In this document: positions 45,101-54,758 of the stretch, in pieces | How the letters are laid out: the number at the start of each line of letters is the position of its first letter | How positions within the stretch are numbered: position 1 is the stretch's first letter | Notes under the pieces: generated by a model | The model's database searches: none | What the model was told of the DNA's origin: nothing | The model's input: the letters and a program-made list of their open reading frames with translations, nothing else | Source of the DNA: Acheta domesticus | Lineage: Eukaryota > Arthropoda > Insecta > Orthoptera > Gryllidae | Direction: 5' to 3' | DNA: 64,000 bases | Assembly (NCBI GenBank): GCA_031308135.1 | Contig: JAHLJT010000743.1 | Location: 1-64,000 of the forward strand | Translations under genes and position numbers: made by a program

Positions 45101-46980
45101 GAGTTCTCCTTCTGTATCCTGTCCATGGTTACCGTTTAATAATTCGAGATTAAATCTGTCGCATAATTCCAACAATTCCTGCCCCTCGTTATTAAAGACT
45201 GGGTCTTTGCGTTTTCTCGTAATCGCTCTCGCGTCTTGCCGATCGAAGTCCGAGAACACTTCCTGCTCATTGCCAATTCGAGCATTCATATCTCTTAACA
45301 CTAGTAAGTCAGTATTCGGATACCTCTGCTTCAACGTGTCTATGAAATCATTGATTTCGCCGAATGCTACGGGAGAGAAATAACGGGAGCCCTGTGGGTG
45401 CCGGTAAATAAATACCAGCGAAATGTCCGCATTTTGTATTACTAGTCTAATACATAGAAAATTGTCTGAATTTGTAGGAATTTCCTTAATAAAATGCATT
45501 AACCTAGCGCGAAATAGGCACGCAACACCGCCCGGATACCGCCCTCTTTCACCTCTGCGTTTTTTGTTTTTGCATACGGCTGAAAAACCAGGTACATTTA
45601 AAATTTCACCTTCCTTCCACCAAGTTTCAACGAGACCTATTATGTCAAACGTATTTATGTAGCTCAGAAAGTCATGACTTGCGAGCTTAGAGCCTAGACC
45701 TTTGATGTTCCAACATCCTATCCTTATGACCTATTCTTGCCTATTCGGCGAACTATTGGATTCCGACTCACCGCGGGTTTCCTGCTGCTGCGAGATGTTT
45801 GAAGCAGCCATCGCCCTCGTGTACGGCCGCTCCAAGCTGTCCGCCGCGAACCGACCGGGACTCGTCGAGTTCCGCGAGCTCCGCCGGGATCGCGAACGAG
45901 ACCTCCGGCGCGACCGCGAGCGAGGACGCCTCCCCTGCGAAGCCGCGGGGTCAGCAGTCCCCCGTACCACCCCAGAACGGGGCGCCGCCGCGGGCGCGGT
46001 CGCGGTCACGGCCGCCGGCGCGGGCCGGGAAGGCCGCGAAGAGGCGCCCGCTAGCGCGGCGGGGGCGTCTGCCCTCCTGGGGTTCTGCCCCCTCGCCGAG
46101 CCCACGGGACCCCGCCGCTCCACCCCCTCCCACGCCCGCGGACGGGCCGACAGCTCGCCTAGGACGAAGCTACGCCCCGACACGACAAGCTTGTCGAAAT
46201 GAATCGACGCCTGCCTTCCGCTAGCTTTCGCCTCCTGCAAGAAAGGTATCAACGCCTTACGCGTTTGCCGCACTGCCCAACTCAAGTCCTCACGGACGCG
46301 CACACTAGAATTCCGGGAGAGATACTCCCGGGCTGCACGCAGCAGCTCCTCCCGCTTCCTGAATGACGCCAGCTTGGCCACAATTATGCGTGGCTGTCCG
46401 TGGCGCCGTCGTCCGGTCCTGTGCGCGCGCTCGATGTCGTGTAGCTCCAGCCTGACACCCAGCTGCTCTGCTAGACCCAGAATGCAACTTTCCGAATCCG
46501 CCCACGACTCGTTCTGCTGCTCCGGGATGCCAGTAACAATGATGTTGTTACGTCGCGACTGGTTCTCAAGGTAATCAACCTTGCGCGCCAGCCGCTCGTT
46601 CGCTGTCTGCAGCGACTGCACCGTACCCTCTGCCGATGCGACCCTGGCCTGCAAAACATCGATCCTGTCAATCATTTCCCTGTGGTTTCTATTGATAGTG
46701 TCGATGATATCGCCGTTAGTAGGAGGGCCGGGATTCAGCTCCACCCCACCGATCGCCAATAGCACCGCCACCACCGCCGCGCCCAGCACGCTCGCAAGGA
46801 GCCCCAGCCCCTGCGCACTCCCCCGGGCTCCGCCACCGCGCGGCAAGCAGCCCCTGACCCATCGGCCGATAGCCGCTCGCCACTGCTCCGTCGACACCAT
46901 CCTGCAGCAGGTAGAGCGCTTAGGAAAACACGTCCGCTCGGCTCTGCGTCTGACGAGAGACTGCGACTGACGAGAGACGA
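42108..46980 (-). mobile_element. Apparently intact LINE with 2A-like ORF1 and in-frame UAG before ORF2
   Basis: The minus strand carries a short leader with a duplicated GTCTCTCGTCAG word (46945-46980), ORF1 (420 codons) and ORF2 (1107 codons) without frame damage. A 3' UTR follows, ending in AAATAAATAAATAAATAC and an A-rich tail at about 42140-42108. The 5' half is far more GC-rich than its surroundings. Intact ORFs suggest recent activity. AAACTATTAG / AAACTATAAG flanks give a tentative 10 bp duplication with one mismatch. The element inserted inside the long-TIR transposon at 40127-49639. The L1-type ORF1 core, 2A-like motif and Cys-rich ORF2 C-terminus suggest the CR1 group; the exact clade is not certain. 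Confidence 0.88.
42407..45730 (-). CDS. LINE ORF2: APE endonuclease + reverse transcriptase, about 1107 aa
   Basis: The reading frame is open from the codon after UAG 45733-45731 down to 42407. The first ATG is only at 45499. A start there would lose the catalytic Asn in GCWNIKGLGSK (about 45710) and Glu in GLVETWW (about 45630), so translation must begin upstream. The endonuclease continues with DLLVLRDMNARIG (Arg replaces the usual Gly), GGSVIDYAL and SDHLPVCVHL. The RT shows CGADGIPTKFI, NYRGISILPALSKLF, SFVDFEKAFDSINRE, VRQGCPLSPLLFILYINDL and catalytic YADD at 43600-43589. A C-terminal CVLCGDREDWIHILLNC (C-x2-C-x8-H-x4-C) finger follows. The protein nicks the target DNA and reverse-transcribes the element RNA on it. 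Confidence 0.9.
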   Translation of the reverse strand, partial: VIRIGCWNIKGLGSKLASHDFLSYINTFDIIGLVETWWKEGEILNVPGFSAVCKNKKRRGERGRYPGGVACLFRARLMHFIKEIPTNSDNFLCIRLVIQNADISLVFIYRHPQGSRYFSPVAFGEINDFIDTLKQRYPNTDLLVLRDMNARIGNEQEVFSDFDRQDARAITRKRKDPVFNNEGQELLELCDRFNLELLNGNHGQDTEGELTFINGNGGSVIDYALLSREIISNLLDFVIELRAESDHLPVCVHLAVNATEQISTEVRAGATDLAIARKRFTWKEDRRQEFEEAILNSAGWARELRSPEQQTKDLEGRLFSAGRGMRKWGAGGRVLTQGWFSEECGESRREAILALRKYRSVGTGEARNAYLVLRRQYEATIKKSKKSWQEREAARIEAIVKNDLSKSIWDVIRSLRSNINARNEISADAWVQYFSRTLAIADIERGANIFTERVVPELDEPLTWNELNKGILATNTRKACGADGIPTKFISELWNLDPESILNLFNSILDTGSYPKTWSTAILQPIYKNKGDTSCPDNYRGISILPALSKLFCKILNVRLSDWAEKYSKISKMQAGFRKDFATTDNIFVLDTLVKQALSRKRGHLYCSFVDFEKAFDSINRESLWRKLNELGISSKVLTVLQSMYREVNFCVKCGDGSKTQKIKSTVGVRQGCPLSPLLFILYINDLLTWVQETDTSAPAIDGLKIPVLLYADDLVLCSETIEGLQSSLNTLERYSVEWGLKVNIQKTKIVVFKNGFIWGNKEKWYYAQEELDRVKTFTYLGAKFSMNGGWNKHIVAAHSKGRIALKEIGCVMRRVTELPLKVCDTMFKSLVLPAMNYGAEIWGVDRIDRLERIETDYYKLILGVSRFAANAGVLREVGSVGIWKNLKMKAIKFWIRLASEESDTLIRRCFRAHLQENDQRYWAYKLKRVLERAGLGDVSPEMIENRGTREIEQLISDRLSDIKRQDILAASAEKCSLVVQTHTSPVWGCESYVHTLKRDARGGYAWFRVGGWMQRRMKDSNDNGICVLCGDREDWIHILLNCCATETWRGKWMGMGNYCFQFRNITLAQNILADNRSHFMKELGTFLGKFRTVRETVIREWENSTG

Positions 46981-46993
46981 AAACTATAAGCAT
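45731..46993 (-). CDS. LINE ORF1: 2A-like motif, coiled coil, RRM-like core, SR-rich tail
   Basis: The open frame gives 420 residues from ATG 46993. ATG 46900 (MVSTEQWRAAIGRW) is a more plausible start, since the first ~31 residues run through the leader. A hydrophobic stretch (GLLASVLGAAVVAVLLAI, ~64-81) leads into GGVELNPGP at 82-90, a 2A-like motif of the type known from ORF1 of CR1-like elements. It is followed by a coiled coil (~105-140) and an L1 ORF1p-like core (NNIIVTGIP, DIERAHRTGR, RIIVAKLASFRKREELLR, VRVREDLSW). The GC-rich tail has RS repeats (PRSRSRRRSRSRSRRSSR). It ends at UAG 45733-45731 in the same frame as ORF2. Confidence 0.88.
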   Translation of the reverse strand: MLIVFVSRQSQSLVRRRAERTCFPKRSTCCRMVSTEQWRAAIGRWVRGCLPRGGGARGSAQGLGLLASVLGAAVVAVLLAIGGVELNPGPPTNGDIIDTINRNHREMIDRIDVLQARVASAEGTVQSLQTANERLARKVDYLENQSRRNNIIVTGIPEQQNESWADSESCILGLAEQLGVRLELHDIERAHRTGRRRHGQPRIIVAKLASFRKREELLRAAREYLSRNSSVRVREDLSWAVRQTRKALIPFLQEAKASGRQASIHFDKLVVSGRSFVLGELSARPRAWEGVERRGPVGSARGQNPRRADAPAALAGASSRPSRPAPAAVTATAPAAAPRSGVVRGTADPAASQGRRPRSRSRRRSRSRSRRSSRNSTSPGRFAADSLERPYTRAMAASNISQQQETRGESESNSSPNRQE

Positions 46994-49152
46994 TATTGTA
47001 AATATTATGTTAAAAACTGTACACTATATTCTTGTAACTAAATGTAAAATGTAATTGTAGCTAATGACCATCGTTAATGCAATTATAAATTAAAACCGTA
47101 CACACACAAACATAACAGCTTCTTCAAAATTTAGATTAGGGATCTAAACAGAGAATATAATGTCGTTAACAACAGACCTTGTCAGTTCTAATCAATCTTA
47201 CAAATGTAGAGAAACGCCCTATTTAATGATGCAAACTTGACACTAAGACTGATTCTTTTTCATTTTCCCAAATTTAAGAATGCACAAATATATACAAGAT
47301 TTCATTGAAAGTTTCATGCTAATCATAAATATCTACTTCTCTTCTCAGCAAAATTATTCCTATGACTGCCACATGCACACAACTTTGAAATAATGACCTC
47401 TGTTTTTATTGTAAATAATGTTTTGCAATTATGTCACCCATAAGTTGTAGATGATTTCTGTATTGTAATAAATTCCATCTCCTAAACAAATCAGGACGTT
47501 GTCTTCTGGATTTATGCAAGTTCAGAAGTTCATCAATTGATGCCACCTGAGGGAGAACATTCATGCTGACCAGACATCCTTTGAATGAAAGAGAACAGTA
47601 CGCAATATCCTAAGTTGAAAGTTGGTTTTTTTTGTGACAAGAATCACAAGGTAGCTTCTTGGTATAATTTGTATTTTTTGAGTTATTTGATTTTCAAATT
47701 ATATAGATATACAATGTATTAACTAGTACTTAATCAGACTAAAATAGTTTGTGTATTACAAAAGATGCACTATTTACACAATAAAATGTTCTATGTATAA
47801 ATTCAATTAAAATGAAAAGAATATTGTGGAAGAAATTGTGTTTCCATCCCGATATTATTGAGATTATCATTACACTTGTCTTCTGGTTTTTTTTCGCACT
47901 GCTTGTGAATGCATTGTGGTTGGTATAACACTACAGATAATGCCTTTACTCTTATTAAAATATGCAGCAAGTTCATTTACGTTGTCAATATTTTCTGTTC
48001 ATGTAACTAAATATTGTGATGTATTGTGTGGTAATTCAACCTTAATAATCTAGATACATTGTGATAATCACTGTTAATAAAAAAACATATTTATCACAGC
48101 TTTTTGGATTTTTTATCTCATAAAATTGCAACCCCTGTCTTCCTGAATGCCAACAACTGTGCTCTGACATGTTAACTAAGAAAATAGTAGCTACAATAAC
48201 ATTTATAATAGACAATGGTGGCTATGATACAACATCACATAACTCTTTCCACTATAGTAATGCAATCACTTTATTGATCCCTGGTGAATCTACGGAAACT
48301 TATGTTTCATATCATTTGAAATATATAAAAGTAAATAAATAAATAAGGTTCTTTTTATTGGTGGGCATAAAAAAATTAGGCAAAAAACATTAGTTGAAAT
48401 CTTGTGGTGCAAAGGTAAGAGAAAAACTAAATATCCACACCCTGGTTGTCCTGTTTATTAGTATGATGACATTACATCGTTGAGTGTTTAATATTTCAAT
48501 AACTATTGCAATTTTTTTTAATTCACTGCCTCAATACTACATTAAAACTTTTCACAAATCCACAACAAAGATGTAAACTAACTAGAATCCAAAGAATTCC
48601 TGTTGTAAAAAGTTGTTTAAAATTAATATTGCAATTTCCTTGTAGACATAGAAGTGTCCTGTACATCCCACATTAAAATAGTCAATCCAACAAGTAAATT
48701 TTAAATGCACTGTAATTATAACGTACTGATCATAATTTAATTTCACTCCCTAGTATGTGGTAGGGCACTTAAAGTATTCATTATGATTGAGCCTAACACC
48801 TTCAATATGATCAGAACGTTTTACCTGAAACATCAAATTTAAAGTTAATCATGAAATATTTTTAATAATATGGTGAATAGTAATTCTTCTCTTTATCTCA
48901 TGGATAAACGTTAAAAATATTAACTAAAAGGAAAGTGGAAACAGTTGGGCTTAATCAAACATTACATGATAATGAATTCAAAATTTAAACAATTCGTTTT
49001 TTTCTCCAAATTAATATTTAATAAAACATTAAAGATGAATGTGTACAGATAGTTAAGTTTATCATTGGCATTAAGTAATACAACATAATCATCAATCAGG
49101 TAAATCATTATCAACAGTTGTGTAAAATAAGTAATCTGAATATTGCACAAGC
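46994..49152. other. Interior of the long-TIR element, right part; no gene
   Basis: About 2.2 kb of AT-rich DNA with only short frames and no recognisable transposase, RNA gene or repeat array. Confidence 0.5.
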
Positions 49153-49639
49153 ACCCTGCTGAACATTACAAACCCAAGATTACTTATTTCATTCAACTGT
49201 CCAGCAGCTAAATTCATACAATTTATTGTTACACATGTATAGCTGATTATTGTAGTCTAAACTTAATAAAATTTGGGTGATGGTCTTTGTTATTTTGTTA
49301 TCTTTTTATAAACGTTTGTGTGTCATGATTAGGTTAGCTTACTGTCTGTTAATGTGCAATAATTTGATTATCATTCGAAATTACAATTCACACTTCGCAG
49401 TTGAAAATTCAGCTCCAAACTCTGATATTAACCAACGCTCATAAACCTCACAAATATTCCCACCACTACTTTTGTCAGAACCCATTTTTCGAATGCACCG
49501 CAGTCCAGCTGTTTGTCTGTCAAAGAGTATGTGTCTCAGAGAGATATGTCTGCTTGCGTTTCGTGCACGGCCTCACTGTCCAATCAGAAAGCTCTAAAAC
49601 AACTCTTATGCAAAGGTCTAGTACAAGATCAAAACATGC
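49153..49639 (-). repeat. Right terminal inverted repeat (about 487 bp)
   Basis: Inverted partner of 40127-40677. Open frames running through it (for example 49401-49775) are mirrored in the left arm and are not genes. Confidence 0.9.
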
Positions 49640-49648
49640 CACCCGGAT

Positions 49649-50015
49649 TACGGATGGTGTCTGTCCTTCCCTGTCTTCCGGACCTTTTCGCCTCAGCCTG
49701 TCGATACCGCCGCGCTCTGAGAGAATAGAAGTGGGAAGTATCATTTTCTTCTTCCATTACACGACCTTCCCCTGAGGAACGTCCTCTATTCAGCTCATCT
49801 CGGCCAGCCCTTAGCGCGGCTGTAAGCGCTTTCCGTTGTTTTCGTTTAAACGTTTCGATCTCACTGTCGCTAATATCAGGACTGGTAATCTTCGATTGTG
49901 GCAGTCATCTGGGCCTCTTCTTCTTTCGAAATACCTTCTCTCTGGCTCTTCGTCTATCTTCAAGGCGTATTGCCAATGCTGTGTCTTCCGTGTCGGAGGA
50001 CTCCATTTTCTGCAT
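49649..50015 (-). pseudogene. Upstream half of the GC-rich ORF interrupted by the long-TIR element
   Basis: The minus strand from ATG 50015 reads MQKMESSDTEDTALAIRLED then a basic stretch (RRRAREKVFRKKKRPR). An in-frame TGA follows at 49907-49905, then SKITSPDISDSEIETFKRKQ and a long Arg/Ser-rich segment up to the target duplication. The frame continues at 40117 on the other side. The single TGA shows that the ORF was already, or later became, non-functional. No domain is recognised. The acidic/basic alternation is compatible with a nucleic-acid-binding ORF1 of a retroelement. Confidence 0.55.
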
Positions 50016-51040
50016 GTCTTTTATATTGATCGATTTATACTGATTTGTTCGACTGTGCTAGTGTGGGCCGGCGAGGGGCGACGGCGGCAGAATCAGGCTC
50101 TGGCTAGCTATGGCGGGCGTGGGTGACGGGCAGCGGGGGTGATAGCGGTGCGGGGCCTTCACCGGTGGCCGCCGTGCTTCTATCTGCAGACTAACCTAAG
50201 CGAGGTCGCAGTATGGGCAAGCGCTCCTGGCGATCCTATTGTCAAGCAGTTATTTCATGTACCCTCATATAGGTAGCTTTACCTTTACCTTCAAGACCGG
50301 GTTTTACGCGTAGGTGGTGAAGGGGTAATAGTGGCATTTGGTTGGAGCCATTGCTTCTTTGGCACTTCGTGAGAATGGTTGGCCTGTCGTTGCGATGCCT
50401 AGTTCGGCCCTATTCTCATAGATGACGATGCGTTTTAAGTTCTTTCTGGGGGTTGTCCTTGGAGCACGGGGTAACTAACAATTTCTGTGCATCAATTGTC
50501 AGTTATTTCCTTCCAGGGATGGAGGGTGAGGCTTCTTCGGGAGATTTAAAAAATCAGTGGATTAATCGCGGTGCTAATCAGATAACTTTAGCTTCCCAGA
50601 CGTGCCTTTACCGTTCGCGCCACTGCGGCAGTAGAATTGTATTAGGCATATAAGCACTTGATGGGTCCGTCTGTGATATTTTAATTTAGAGGGACTAGAG
50701 CGTGGCAGGCCCTTTACTTTAGATATAACACGATTACCTCAGACACGACACGATATTATTTGATGCATCCATACTAGCAAAAGTCACTTAATTTATCAAT
50801 TGTCTAAGACAAATATTAAGTGAACTATTAAAAATAAATTTTATTTTATGAAAACAATATTTCTAAGAAAACACAAAATCTGTTGCCCACTATATGTCTA
50901 GCCTCCCTCAGAGAAAAATATTGCCAGCACCTCTAATAAAAATAAATGAAATGCCCACAGGGGGATCCCCGGCATCACCCTCCCGTCCGTTGATAAAATT
51001 GTTGCAGTTGAGAGGAACACCTCCCGGCAGGCCATAACTA
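50016..51040. other. No gene recognised
   Basis: GC-rich to about 50200, then AT-rich. On the minus strand near 50640-50575 a CGCAGTGGCGCGAACGGTAA stretch resembles a tRNA A-box region, but no B box follows, so I do not call a SINE. The short frame 50453-50653 has no domain. Confidence 0.4.
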
Positions 51041-52285
51041 TAGAGCGTCCAAGCATTTGATTGCAGTACAGAGCTTATGGAGAACAGCGTTGTCACTTCT
51101 CAGCAGCCTGGAGCAAATTAGAAGACCACTTGAATGGAAATAATTTCAAAACATGTTAAATAGATGGCTTAATATTAGAAATTAAAGATTTTTGATAAAA
51201 AAGATGTATTATTTTTATTAGAATTATTATTAAAAAAACAGACCTTTAAATGAGAGTTAAAACTGAAATATCAATAGCAAAACAAGTCCAAATCCAGTTG
51301 GAACATTGTTAATTCATCACATACTGACGAGGCTTGAATTGTTTTGCGCGAATGACATCGATATCAAGGTCAATATTGCTAATTTTTAGTCTCAAGTCAT
51401 TTTATACGTCCAATACATCCACTTTTCTATGTAAATAAAGGGAAAATGCTCATTCACAAAGGTGAGATGATGTGGATGGTATCAAATACTGCAAGGGTTT
51501 GTGCGGACAATGCATAATATTCTTTTCGAACACCCAGCTAATAATTCGTCACCTATTTGCATTTGAAAGCACATTTTACGACAACTACTGGTTGAATGTC
51601 TTTAGCATTAATATTATTAACTGTAAAATTTCTAATTCATTTTTATAAATGTTTAAATGCATTTCTCTGTTTTTAATAAGTGAAATTCAAAAATAAATAC
51701 TCTATTTTTCCTTTCACATCGCCTGTTGAGAATCGCTGATCACTTAACGACACGAAATGTTCGTTCGGAGCGCATGCAATATTGTTTTTATTACCGTCTA
51801 ACTCAAGAACCATGATTCATACAGAAATGTGGTTGGTCTCATATCAAAATTTGGACTTCCCTTGTCATTTTATCCGCTGGGTGTTTGTGCTTTTCTGCAA
51901 TAATAAAAAAGTTTCTCGCATAGTGAAAATTTAAGAATGTCAAAATGTAGAAATAAGCATTTGTCTATCGTTTATAATTAATTTCATGGAAATTAAACCA
52001 TAAAGCTAAATTACAAAATAGCCATCACATTCATAAGAGTTCTGGGAATAACTGGTAAAAAACTCAATTGTCTAAGATTAACATAACTGAAGTTATCGTT
52101 GAATGAACTTGTTAAGTATTTGCGCGTGAAACAAAATGGACGAGTCAAATAACCCCGAGCCTCCTGAATCGGCAGCACAGCTTGCGGTAGAAAGAGAGAG
52201 TCTTATGTAAAATTGTATTGGATAGAAAGAGAGGGCAATACTCCATAAGGCGCCGTACTGCAATCAAATGTTTGGATGCACAATA
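51041..52285. mobile_element. hAT-like non-autonomous element (about 1.25 kb)
   Basis: The left end reads TAGAGCGTCCAAGCATTTG and the right end, reversed, reads TATTGTGCATCCAAACATTTG. They continue as inverted repeats through ATTGCAGTAC and CTTATGGAG (about 42 bp with a few differences). A GTCCAA(A)CATTTG-type end resembles hAT termini. I cannot find a matching 8 bp duplication. The interior has no coding capacity. Confidence 0.55.
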
Positions 52286-52691
52286 GTCATTAAAATCTCG
52301 CACTGAGCCCTTCACTTATTATCATTCTTAACCGACAGAAACTTTAAAAGAAACTTCGAAGAGAAAAGGAAACTCAGCAACACCACAGTTCTCTTCGATT
52401 ATTACACCATGTAACAAAAAAAACCCTTTTTCCTGTTTAAGTGAATTTTATACTTGTTTTAGATGAATTAGGTCACAAGTAAACTACACTGAATATTGCT
52501 CCTTTTATATAATCGTTTCTTTGCTTTTTATGCCCGATTATATGAAATGAATTGGTTAAAATTATATTAGCTAAGAACACCTTTTCCATGAGATGAATAA
52601 ACGGTACAATTCTATGTTATCTGTTTCATATTCACATATTGGATTAATAATGGCATATTCCTATTGTTGTAAACGTAGTCCTGACTGTTTA

Positions 52692-52791
52692 TGTTACATG
52701 CGTGGCATCTTCCTGGAATCGAAAGCAGTAAAGCATAGAATTGTTACATGCGTGGCATCTTCCTGGAATCGAAAGCAGTAAAGCATAGAAT
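52692..52791. repeat. Perfect 50 bp tandem duplication
   Basis: A 50 bp unit beginning TGTTACATGCGTGGCATC and ending AAGCATAGAAT occurs twice head to tail at 52692-52741 and 52742-52791 without a mismatch. It is a recent local duplication, or an assembly artefact. Confidence 0.9.
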
Positions 52792-52854
52792 AAAAGATGC
52801 TAAAATATTCTACTTAGCATACAGTTCATATTTTGCATGACTTGCATGACATGA

Positions 52855-53562
52855 TTGCAGCATGGTATGCCTGTCCCCACAGACCAAGACAAGAATTGGG
52901 CTTCACATGTTGTAAGAGGGTATTGGAGATCCACTTTCGAGGCCTGGTATCGAGGAGTAAACAAAAAAATGAAATTTGACGTACCTAGAATTTGGCGAGA
53001 ACAAATCACCTCTCCAACTGTTATTTCTGTGGTACTGACTTGCCACATCATAAGAGGTGTAAGAAAACCAAAGGTTTTTGCATAAATTATCCAGATTTAC
53101 TTTCATCTCTTAGGCTCATTCCACGCGGTAAGGAGTTTCCTCCAGTCCCGAAAGAGTGTGAAGATAGCAGTAGTGAATCAAATACCGAAATTGAACAAGA
53201 AGAGGACTTCTCAAATGATAAAGATACTACACCTCACTTCCTCACACAAAATGAGTTATGTGACTTGATCAGGTATCTAGGACTTACAAAATCTAAAGCA
53301 GAAATTCTAACATCGAGACTAAAGCAATGGAAACTGTTGAGTAGGAGTTGCAAAATATCCAGCCAGAGGAAACGCCATGAAACTTTCTCAGAATACTTCA
53401 CTTTGACAGACAAGATGTGCTATTGTCAAAATGTGCTAGGCCTTTTCAAAGAAATATGGTTTAACTATGATCCAAAGGACTGGCGACTCTTCATTGAAAG
53501 CTGTTGTCCTCCATAATGGAAACAAGTATCCCTCAATTCCAATTGTTCACTCGTGTAAATGA
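52855..53562 (+). pseudogene. Frameshifted ORF of a dispersed arthropod protein family, function unknown
   Basis: Coding sense starts in one frame (PTDQDKNWASHVVRGYWRST, VPRIWREQ), moves to a second near 52995 and returns to the first near 53500. The second frame carries TNHLSNCYFCGTDLPHHKRC, NYPDLLSSLRLIPRGKEFP, an acidic linker, FLTQNELCDLIRYLGLTKSK and WRLFIESC. The final part reads AVVLHNGNKYPSIPIVHSCK and stops at 53560-53562. I recognise the motif order (CYFC zinc-binding pair, LTKSKAE(I)L, FIDS, HNGNKYPS) from a high-copy family of uncharacterised arthropod proteins that I believe to be transposon-associated. I cannot name the element type. Two indels and a stop make this copy non-functional. 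Confidence 0.6.
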
Positions 53563-54758
53563 AGAATACTAGTAAGTAGTATTCCGCCAGTAAGTAGATA
53601 GAGTAAGTATCAGTTAAACAGTAAGTTAGGGTGGGAGAATCAAATAAACCAATTCGTTGAGCGTACAAATGGCAAATACATATCTAACCTCAAAAAATTG
53701 TTCCCCATATTAAAATCTACAAAATGAGGTATTACTAGACATTGTATTTGTCTCGTCCGGCGCTCACCAAAAATACCAATACTACTTCTATCACAAGCCT
53801 CGGCGCAGGAGGCCGTGAACCAAGTCAAACTACAATCGACAGAGACAGCTTTGACATCTTTTGATGTTCTTCGTCGAAAAGAAGAAATAATCAATATTGG
53901 CTAAGAATGGACGATTCTGAACGGTGAAGAGTGAAGATTATCTTTTTAAGTTTGGTAATGAAAACGATTATAATATAACGATTTCTGTCCGGTGAACGAT
54001 AACATCCCTGCGCACCGAAAGAAGAGAAATTAATTATGTCATGGCTAGCGATATCCCGCTCTCGTATAATGAAGAAGTAGGTGCACAGTAATCCCGAGAT
54101 CAACCGGTTTGATTTGTGTTTTACCTGGGCCGGTATTTTCGTTATCAGCAGGGATTTGGTCAAATTTTCAAGTCAGTGTGTTCAGTCATAATTTTGCATT
54201 TGCAAGAAAATTTACAGAAAACAAGTTGAACCGTTTGCATGAACACTATGAGGACTTTTCCCTTGGTACATTTAGTAATGCTATTTTAAGCATGTCAGTA
54301 AAAGATCTAGATGTTATGTTCAAGCAAGTTAAATTTATTATTAAGTGGATTGATTTATTAATCATTGAAGAACAGTGTTACAGATACAGTACTGATTTGT
54401 ATGCTATCTGCAGTATTTTGTTTCTTATTTCCCCTGACACATTCAATATTTTAATGAAATCATGATATGTTATCTCTCCACAGCTACGAACAGTTAAAAA
54501 TGTACTCGGTGTATAAGAACAGCCCACGACAAGAGCAAGCAGAGAACAATATTTTCAAGTGTGCTAAGGAAAAATGAGAAACATTGCAGAAATCAGATTG
54601 CATAGGTTCATTTATGTTAGATGGAATTTATATTAAATATTTCTAAGACAACAAAGGTGAAATAACAGTTGGTACATCATACAATAGTCCAGATGCTGCT
54701 TCATCACCTCATGTTTTTTGTTTATATTATATAAAATCCACTCTTGTATTACTTCAGT
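53563..54758. other. No gene recognised
   Basis: The longest frame (54109-54465, plus, 118 codons) contains NKLNRLHEHYEDFSLGTFSN and a hydrophobic C-terminus but no domain that I know. It may be a decayed transposon ORF. The rest is AT-rich. Confidence 0.4.

Larger units (their letters stand above)
40127..49639. mobile_element. Long-TIR MULE-like transposon with 9 bp target duplication
   Basis: A perfect 9 bp duplication, CACCCGGAT, lies at 40118-40126 and 49640-49648. The element begins GCATGTTTTGATCTTG and ends with its reverse complement. Terminal inverted repeats run about 551 bp on the left (40127-40677) and 487 bp on the right (49153-49639). The left one has a ~70 bp extra segment near 40586-40655. 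Long TIRs plus 9 bp duplications are typical of Mutator-like elements. No transposase is seen, and a 4.9 kb LINE occupies the middle, so the element itself is about 4.6 kb and non-autonomous. The TIRs differ from those of the MULE at 4610. Confidence 0.85.

Noticed and set aside
43833..45383. Several plus-strand ORFs of 63-138 codons
   Set aside because: All lie antisense within the intact LINE ORF2 and lack domains.
45702..46970. Plus-strand ORFs of up to 166 codons rich in Ala/Arg/Pro
   Set aside because: They are antisense shadows of GC-rich LINE ORF1; the minus strand carries the recognised ORF1 core.
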